Source: Sipunculus nudus
Taxonomy: Eukaryota > Annelida > Sipuncula > Golfingiida > Sipunculidae
DNA: 64,000 nucleotides
Assembly (NCBI GenBank): GCA_026874595.1
Contig: CM049313.1
Location: forward strand, 78,502,659-78,566,658
Direction: 5' to 3'
Both the position numbers and the translations under genes were made by a program. Each line of letters starts with the position of its first letter. Position 1 is the first letter of the stretch. Positions 61,241 to 64,000 of this stretch are shown in pieces. The notes below the pieces were generated by a model. The model ran no database searches and had not been told where the DNA came from. It saw nothing but the letters and a program-made list of their open reading frames with translations.

Positions 61241-61808
61241 GACATACTGATACCTTTAACACATTTTTTGATGGTCAAATATATCTTTTCATGTAACTCT
61301 TAGGCACATAATTTGAAAAAAAAATTTTTCCTAATTGCATAATTTAATGGATTTTTCATGTATTACACAGTACAATATGTTTATATCAGATTTAGTTTAT
61401 GCCCATTTGAAAATGGATTTAATTTTTTTACAGCATTATATTTCAGTTAATTAAATAAATGTGTATTATCATACCTCAGCTGATCTCCTATTTCTTCCCT
61501 TTTCTATAATTGACAGGTGTTCATACATTCCCATGGTTATTTGATGCACATATAACTGTCACATATTTGGAATTATGATACAGAACTATTTGATCATGAA
61601 AGACTCCTGCATCTTTGATATAGTCCATAAAAGTGCACAGTATTAGTTCGGCAAATATATATTTAATATTTTATCATCACCAGTTAGCAGGCCAATTTCC
61701 TCTTAGCTTTTCAAATGCTAATATATATTTAAAAAAAAAATAAGTATATTCAGCATTTGCTAAAATTTGCCAAAATTCAGCAAAGTGTCGTGATTCATGG
61801 GTCCCTTA

Positions 61809-62217
61809 TTTTGATTAATTTGCATCATTTGCTGCATCAATTTTGGTAATGCAAGACTGCCTTACAGGCGAAATGTGACTAGTTCTTGTTATTGATGCAT
61901 ATTTCCTACACAGTCCTTTGTCAGTATTGGTTTTTAGACCATGGGTAGTACTGAGACTGATTTCGTTTGATATAGAAAGTTTATGTCCCAATATCAATAT
62001 CAGACCTTTATGTTTATATACATGCCCCTCAATAAACCACATTTCAGACATGTACAACAGTTGTGCATGGTTATGTTGGCATGCTGGTCACATGTTTCAG
62101 CACCCTAATAAATGCTATGAATAAACGTGACCTGTAGATTAAGTCACAACACTCTTTTGTTACATGTGGTAGTTTCTTCTATATATAAATAAGAATAAGT
62201 TGTTTTTAGCTTGGTGG
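61809..62217. other. Intronic sequence, no gene seen
   Basis: Unassigned sequence between two family C elements; opposite-strand frames at 61815-62124 overlap and are not supported. Confidence 0.6.
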
Positions 62218-62954
62218 ACTGTTAGTCATCAGAGCTATAGTGATTACTCTTTCTCTGTTGTCTGTCAGCCCATCTGGCTGTCTTATTATCCTTTAACAGG
62301 GCACAAATTGTAACTTTTGGACCTATAGGAACTTTAACTCAATTGACATCCATGGAGGTCCTTGTAAAAACTCCTTTTTAATCTGAAATTAGGTCACTGT
62401 GACCTATATTCTCCCAGTAACGGGTTGTTTTGGCACCTCAGGATAGTTAAAAAATTTGATATGAAAGCTTCAGTATCTCAATAATTAATGCATGGATTGC
62501 CATGAATCTTGCTTTCATATTGATCATGGTGTGTCTATGGTTACATCAAGTGCCTATACTATGCAATCTTTAAGGTCATATCTGCAGATTTCTAGGATTA
62601 TAATGAATCCTATATGTTTTGATACTGCATATTTTTTCTTACTATTTGACACACCATTGTTTCCATTTGCTCAGAAGAGTTTGAAAACTGATGAGCTTGA
62701 CCTTTATCTTTATCCTAATTTTTCTCTTGTACATTCTGTATAAACCAATCACGATTGGATTCAGTCTTCACATATGTGTGACTGATTAATTAATTAAGGA
62801 ATAACCCTGTCAGCTTTGGTGTCAGACGGTCAATGGTCAAGATTACATCTGAAGGTAATCTCAATTTGGTTTTCAGATAATAGAATTTCTGTTGATAATG
62901 TAAGCCTATAATATAATGTTAGACCACTGTCTGTCATAACCCATGGGTCACTTG
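62218..62954 (+). mobile_element. Short family C derivative
   Basis: The 5' end AGCTTGGTGGACTGTTAGTC follows TTTTT and resembles the family C start. The 3' end has ATAACCCATGGGTCACTTG (to 62954) followed by TT. At 737 bp it is an internally deleted or shorter subfamily member. Confidence 0.5.
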
Positions 62955-64000
62955 TTAAATAGAATTCTTCCATTTCTTTAAGAAAATTTGTCCTTCATCT
63001 TCCTTAAAATAATATAGCTTCTGTAATAATGATCCAAAAAACATTTTGATCATCATTACCATGCACCTTGATAATGCAATTGCTGACTTAGCTTGATTGA
63101 ATTAATTTGTATATTGCTGTTCTCTTAACTCTTAACATAAAATGTTCTGTTCTCTTAACTCACCAGTTACTGGTTTAGTATCTAAGGTGTAGCTTTGGAA
63201 CAATATTTTGAAATTAAAACTTGAGATGACCAGATCATTGTTGCTGGGACACACAGATAATATATTATAAGAAAATGGCCAACATTATTTCAGTAAAATT
63301 AGAAAACATATAGAAATAAAGTGACCTGTTACAAAAGGGTAATTTGTACATTTAGAAATGTATAACAGGAATGCATTGTAGGAAATAGCTGAAGCTTTCA
63401 TACAGGGTGTTCTCTCTTTGGCCGTCTGATTATATGGCAGGCTACTGCTGGTCCTAGCAGTGATTACACAACCCAGTAGACATTTATATTAGCTAGGCTG
63501 GTAAGCCTTACTTGAGTTGTGATACAATCCATATGAGGGAATGTACTGCAATGGTCATGCCTCCTGTTGCATTGATATAATGGTAAACAGCCAATAGTCT
63601 TAACATTAGGCTAAGAGTGAGGAATTTACACAAAATAATACATGTGAACTCAATAACCGAACTTAAATCTGTTCCCATGCTAGTCATGCTTGTATTCATT
63701 CAGTCAGATATTCAGCAAACATGCAGAGTGATTTACTAATATGTTGAGTTAAAACAGATTTTTTTTCACACATGGTTTGTGTAGTTAGAAAGTATACTAA
63801 AGAGCTAATTATTGGACTGGTTTAAGACAAGTGACAGAGTACTTGTAGACCATGAAAGGTTGTCAAAAATGACAAAAATATTGGCATCCTTTTACAGCAT
63901 TACAGGGCAGTCCTCGATGCAAGATGTAAAGGCACTCTGACACTGAGTACGCTGGTTGTAGACTCTCTAATGTCAGAGGGCTGAATTGTTCTGCTTTATG
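62955..64000 (+). other. Endophilin-A intron continuing beyond the window; no gene seen
   Basis: AT-rich. No sequence matching the residues expected after LQPNP was found, so the next exon is outside the window. Confidence 0.6.

Larger units (their letters stand above)
58428..61808 (+). mobile_element. Family C element containing a nested hAT-like element
   Basis: The 5' end AGCTCAGCTGACTATAAG follows a T run. The 3' end at 61777-61808 is decayed but recognisable (CAGCAAAGTGTCGTGATTC, then ATGGGTCCCTTA) and is followed by TT. Subtracting the nested 808-bp element and its 8-bp duplication gives about 2.57 kb, matching the 2.59-kb copy at 37408. A polypyrimidine tract lies at 61153-61240. The 152-codon frame at 59826-60284 lies wholly in this repeat. 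Confidence 0.6.

Noticed and set aside
63905..63985. Possible next endophilin exon after an AG near 63905
   Set aside because: With the required phase the reading hits a stop within 12 codons, or, from the AG at 63910, gives residues unlike the conserved sequence after LQPNP; no donor was found.

Overview
The window is eukaryotic genomic DNA: AT-rich, intron-dominated and crowded with tandem repeats and non-autonomous transposons. The transposon types (several Helentron-like repeat families with (TCCG)n tracts, tRNA-derived SINEs, large minisatellites) and the protein sequence of the two recognisable exons suggest a mollusc, probably a bivalve. That taxonomic placement is inference. No bacterial-type operon, CRISPR array, rRNA or convincing functional tRNA was seen.

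Only one protein-coding gene can be recognised: an endophilin-A (SH3GL/EndoA) homologue on the + strand. Two consecutive coding exons are visible, 773-841 and 54063-54135. Together they encode the start of the N-BAR domain, up to the conserved LQPNP motif. They are separated by a single intron of about 53.2 kb that fills most of the window. The first exon of the gene lies upstream of the window and the rest of the BAR domain and the SH3 domain lie downstream. The next intron starts at 54136 and runs past position 64000.

Layout: 1-772, end of the upstream intron; 773-841, exon; 3.8-5.6 kb, 28-bp minisatellite with a 469-bp higher-order repeat; 6.3-8.6 kb, old repeats and a SINE; 9.6-12.7 kb, a family C element interrupted by a family A element; 12.7-13.5 kb, 32-bp minisatellite; 15.0 kb, SINE; 16.6-21.8 kb, 38-bp minisatellite; 21.9-22.2 kb, tRNA-like head whose box B is tandemly amplified; 23.7-24.9 kb, pogo-like element; 30.8-31.8 kb, foldback element made of short palindromic repeats; 32.1-33.5 kb, family B element; 35.2-35.7 kb, 35-bp array; 37.4-43.9 kb, two family C elements, the second holding a nested family B element; 44.4-46.3 kb, possible DNA transposon remnant with an 84-codon ORF; 47.9-48.0 kb, candidate minus-strand exon; 54.1 kb, second endophilin exon; 55.2-57.2 kb, second family A element; 57.4-58.4 kb, two 53-bp-period arrays; 58.4-61.8 kb, family C element with a nested hAT-like element; 62.2-63.0 kb, a short family C derivative.

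The most interesting pattern is that families A, B and C, which differ in sequence, share one architecture: a flanking TT, a 5' terminal motif whose inverted copy sits just inside the 3' end, then a 3' hairpin and a terminal CTAG or CTTG followed by TT. This matches Helentron-associated interspersed elements (HINEs). Families A and C also carry repeated AGGTCA motifs arranged like nuclear-receptor DR1 plus NR5A/ERR sites. I found no clear evidence of a new protein-based system in this window.
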